Below, piece by piece: positions 6,433-7,605 of a DNA stretch of 7,605 nucleotides. A model generated the notes under the pieces. The model worked only from the letters and a program-made list of their open reading frames with translations, did no database searches and was not told the DNA's origin. Made by a program: the position numbers and the translations under genes. The stretch spans positions 1 through 7,605 of the forward strand of contig VAXS01000024.1 of assembly GCA_005883255.1 (NCBI GenBank), read 5' to 3'. This stretch comes from Actinomycetota bacterium. Lineage in GTDB: Bacteria; Actinomycetota; Thermoleophilia; Solirubrobacterales; Solirubrobacteraceae. Position 1 is the stretch's first letter. Every line of letters begins with the position of its first letter.

Positions 6433-7059
6433 CTAGTCCGCCAGGGCGCCTTCGAGCTCGAGCAGGAAGCGCTTGCGGTCCAGCCCGCCGCCGTATCCGC
6501 CCAGCGCTCCGCCGGTGCGGAGCACCCGGTGGCAGGGCACCACGATCGGGACCGGGTTGGCGCCCAGGGCGTTTCCGGCCGCCCGAACCGCGTCCGGGCT
6601 CCCCGCGCGCGTGGCCACCTGGCGGTAGCTCAGGGTCCGCCCGTACGGGATGCGGGCCGTGGCGCGCAGGATCCGTCGGCCGAAGCCCTCGCGGGCCAGC
6701 GCCCAGTCGACCGGGACGTCGAACTCGCGCCGGCCTCCGGCGAAGTACTCGTCGAGCTGCCTGCGGACCGGGTCCAGTCGCTGCGGCGCCTCGAGCACGC
6801 GGGGCGAGAGGCGTCCGGCCAGCTCCGCCAGGTAGGCGTCCAGGTCGTGGGGGTGGTAGCCGATCTCGACCAGTCCCCGGCGGCTGGCGGCCAGGAACAG
6901 GTCCCCGAGCGGCGAGGGCTCGACGGCGTAGGCCACGTCGACGGCGCCGCGGGCGCTGGCCGCGGCGGCGAAGCGCTCGGCGGCGGCCGCCGCGTCCTCG
7001 GCCACGCTCGCGGCGGCGGCGCGGCGCAGCTCGTCCTCCAGGGATCGGGCTCGGGTCAT
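6433..7059 (-). CDS. ogt: Methylated-DNA--[protein]-cysteine S-methyltransferase (O6-alkylguanine repair) with Ala-rich N-terminal extension
   Basis: This 208-residue suicide repair protein transfers the alkyl group from O6-alkylguanine (or O4-alkylthymine) in DNA to its own cysteine. The acceptor is C176 in PCHRV, preceded by AAGNALGANPVPIVV and followed by the family signature GALGGYGGGLDRKRFLLELEG. IPYGRTLSYRQVA is the DNA-binding helix-turn-helix region. The N-terminal ribonuclease-like domain starts near residue 40 (VDVAYAVEPSPLG). Residues 1-38 are an extra Ala/Arg/Glu-rich, probably helical segment. No Ada-type zinc or AraC domain is present, so it is a constitutive/Ogt-like repair protein rather than a sensor of Ada type. 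The ATG at 7059 overlaps the TGA of the upstream sigma factor (ATGA, 4 bp), implying translational coupling. It is convergent with the MBL-fold gene. Confidence 0.95.
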   Translation of the reverse strand: MTRARSLEDELRRAAAASVAEDAAAAAERFAAAASARGAVDVAYAVEPSPLGDLFLAASRRGLVEIGYHPHDLDAYLAELAGRLSPRVLEAPQRLDPVRRQLDEYFAGGRREFDVPVDWALAREGFGRRILRATARIPYGRTLSYRQVATRAGSPDAVRAAGNALGANPVPIVVPCHRVLRTGGALGGYGGGLDRKRFLLELEGALAD

Positions 7060-7544
7060 GGGGTCCACTCCTTCCGCAGCTTGGTCAGTCCGGCATACAG
7101 GCTCTGGCGGGCGGCCTCCTCGGAGCAGCCCAGCGCCTCGGCCACCTCGGCGTGCGACAGCCCGGCGACGAACCGCAACGCCACCGCCCCCCGTTGCTTG
7201 GGCGGCAGGGCGCGCACGAGGGCCCACAGCTCCGGGTCGACTCCGATCCCGTTCGTGGACGCGGCCCGGGCCGGGCCGGCGTCGCGCGGCTCGGGCACCT
7301 CCTCCACGGGCAGGGCGCGGCGCCGCCGGGCCCGGTGCGAGTCGATCGCCTTGCGGCGCGCGATCGTGAACAGCCACGCCCGCACGTTGGCGCGGCGGTC
7401 GAGGCGGGGATAGGCGCGGATCGCGGACGTCAGGGTCTCCTGGAAGCAGTCGTCGGCCTCCTGGCGCCCCACCAGCGCCACCAGGAACCGGAGCAGGTCC
7501 TCGCGGTGGTCGTCGACCACGGCCTGGAACGGGGGGAGGCTCAC
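7056..7544 (-). CDS. RNA polymerase sigma-70 factor, ECF type
   Basis: This small two-domain sigma factor (162 residues from GTG 7544) directs RNA polymerase to a specific promoter set. Region 2 spans about residues 10-76, with the core-binding DDCFQETLTSAIRAYP and the DNA-facing VRAWLFTIARRKAIDSHRA. After a short Pro/Ala-rich linker, region 4 (about 105-160) carries ALPPKQRGAVALRFVAGLSHAEVAEALGCSEEAARQSL, a complete -35-reading helix-turn-helix. The start is uncertain. GTG 7553 would add three residues, but a TACGTT hexamer directly abuts it; GTG 7544 lies 9 nt downstream of that hexamer and gives MSLPPFQ, which I prefer. No anti-sigma gene follows. Instead the next gene is MGMT, overlapping by 4 bp, so the target regulon may include DNA alkylation repair (inference). 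Confidence 0.92.
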   Translation of the reverse strand: MSLPPFQAVVDDHREDLLRFLVALVGRQEADDCFQETLTSAIRAYPRLDRRANVRAWLFTIARRKAIDSHRARRRRALPVEEVPEPRDAGPARAASTNGIGVDPELWALVRALPPKQRGAVALRFVAGLSHAEVAEALGCSEEAARQSLYAGLTKLRKEWTP

Positions 7545-7560
7545 TGTCCCCACAACGTAC
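7545..7560 (-). promoter_or_regulatory. Possible -10 element of the sigma factor/MGMT operon
   Basis: The minus strand reads TACGTT (complement of 7554-7559), a TANNNT hexamer. With 6 nt after it transcription would begin near the A at 7547, leaving a leader of only a few nucleotides before GTG 7544. No -35 motif was identified. Read-through from the upstream gene is an alternative. Confidence 0.35.
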
Positions 7561-7581
7561 GACCGGCGAGCGACGTGAGGT

Positions 7582-7605
7582 CTAGTGCTCGAAGAAGCCG
7601 GCGCC
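7582..7605 (-). CDS. Possible 3' end of a further minus-strand gene (partial)
   Basis: On the minus strand the last bases read GAGFFEH followed by TAG (7584-7582), with every sense codon ending in G or C as elsewhere in this genome. The opposite strand could instead start a gene at GTG 7585 (VLEEAGA), but that uses two GAA codons, which are disfavoured here. With only seven codons visible no function can be given. If real, this gene would end 37 bp before the sigma factor start and could be cotranscribed with it. Confidence 0.3.
   Translation of the reverse strand, partial: GAGFFEH

Noticed and set aside
6433..7377. MGMT extended upstream to 7377
   Set aside because: The extra 106 codons lie inside the sigma factor in another frame; the ATG at 7059, overlapping the sigma stop, begins the expected protein.

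Overview
The window comes from a very GC-rich bacterial chromosome. Almost all codons end in G or C, GTG starts are common, and several genes appear to be leaderless, which points to an actinobacterium. The resemblance of the small ECF sigma factor + MGMT pair and of the TVP/LPG-synthase-like membrane protein to what I remember from Thermoleophilia/Solirubrobacterales-type genomes makes that class my best guess, but this is inference, not a database result.

Layout. (1) 1-1002, minus: the first 334 codons of a glutamine-dependent asparagine synthase (AsnB type), running off the left edge. (2) 1003-1066: a short divergent promoter region. (3) 1067-2044, plus: an AUR1-like PAP2-superfamily membrane phosphotransferase/phosphatase. 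It is followed 2 bp later by (4) a lysylphosphatidylglycerol-synthase-TM (flippase-like) membrane protein at 2047-3069, whose 3' end is broken: a conserved block is missing and the true C-terminus continues in another frame up to 3049. (5) 3083-4105, plus: thioredoxin reductase (trxB) with its own Shine-Dalgarno. (6) 4125-5162, minus: a PHP-domain metallohydrolase, convergent with trxB. (7) 5163-5186: a 24-bp, exactly symmetric divergent promoter. (8) 5187-6314, plus: a divergent metallo-beta-lactamase-fold protein with an altered metal site. (9) 6433-7059, minus: O6-methylguanine-DNA methyltransferase, overlapping by 4 bp (ATGA) the end of (10) an ECF-type sigma factor at 7056-7544. (11) At the right edge, a possible 3' end of one more minus-strand gene.

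How the genes may work together. The PAP2 and flippase-like genes look like a small operon for membrane lipid or envelope chemistry. The sigma factor and MGMT genes are translationally coupled and plausibly form an alkylation-damage response unit without a classical anti-sigma gene. The PHP and MBL-fold hydrolases share one promoter core and are probably co-expressed; their substrates are unknown.

The most notable observations are the symmetric back-to-back promoter at 5163-5186, the deletion plus frameshift in the flippase-like gene, the remodelled active site of the MBL-fold protein, and a local run of A/T-ending codons over the PAP2 catalytic motif. I saw no CRISPR array, insertion sequence, tRNA, rRNA or riboswitch.
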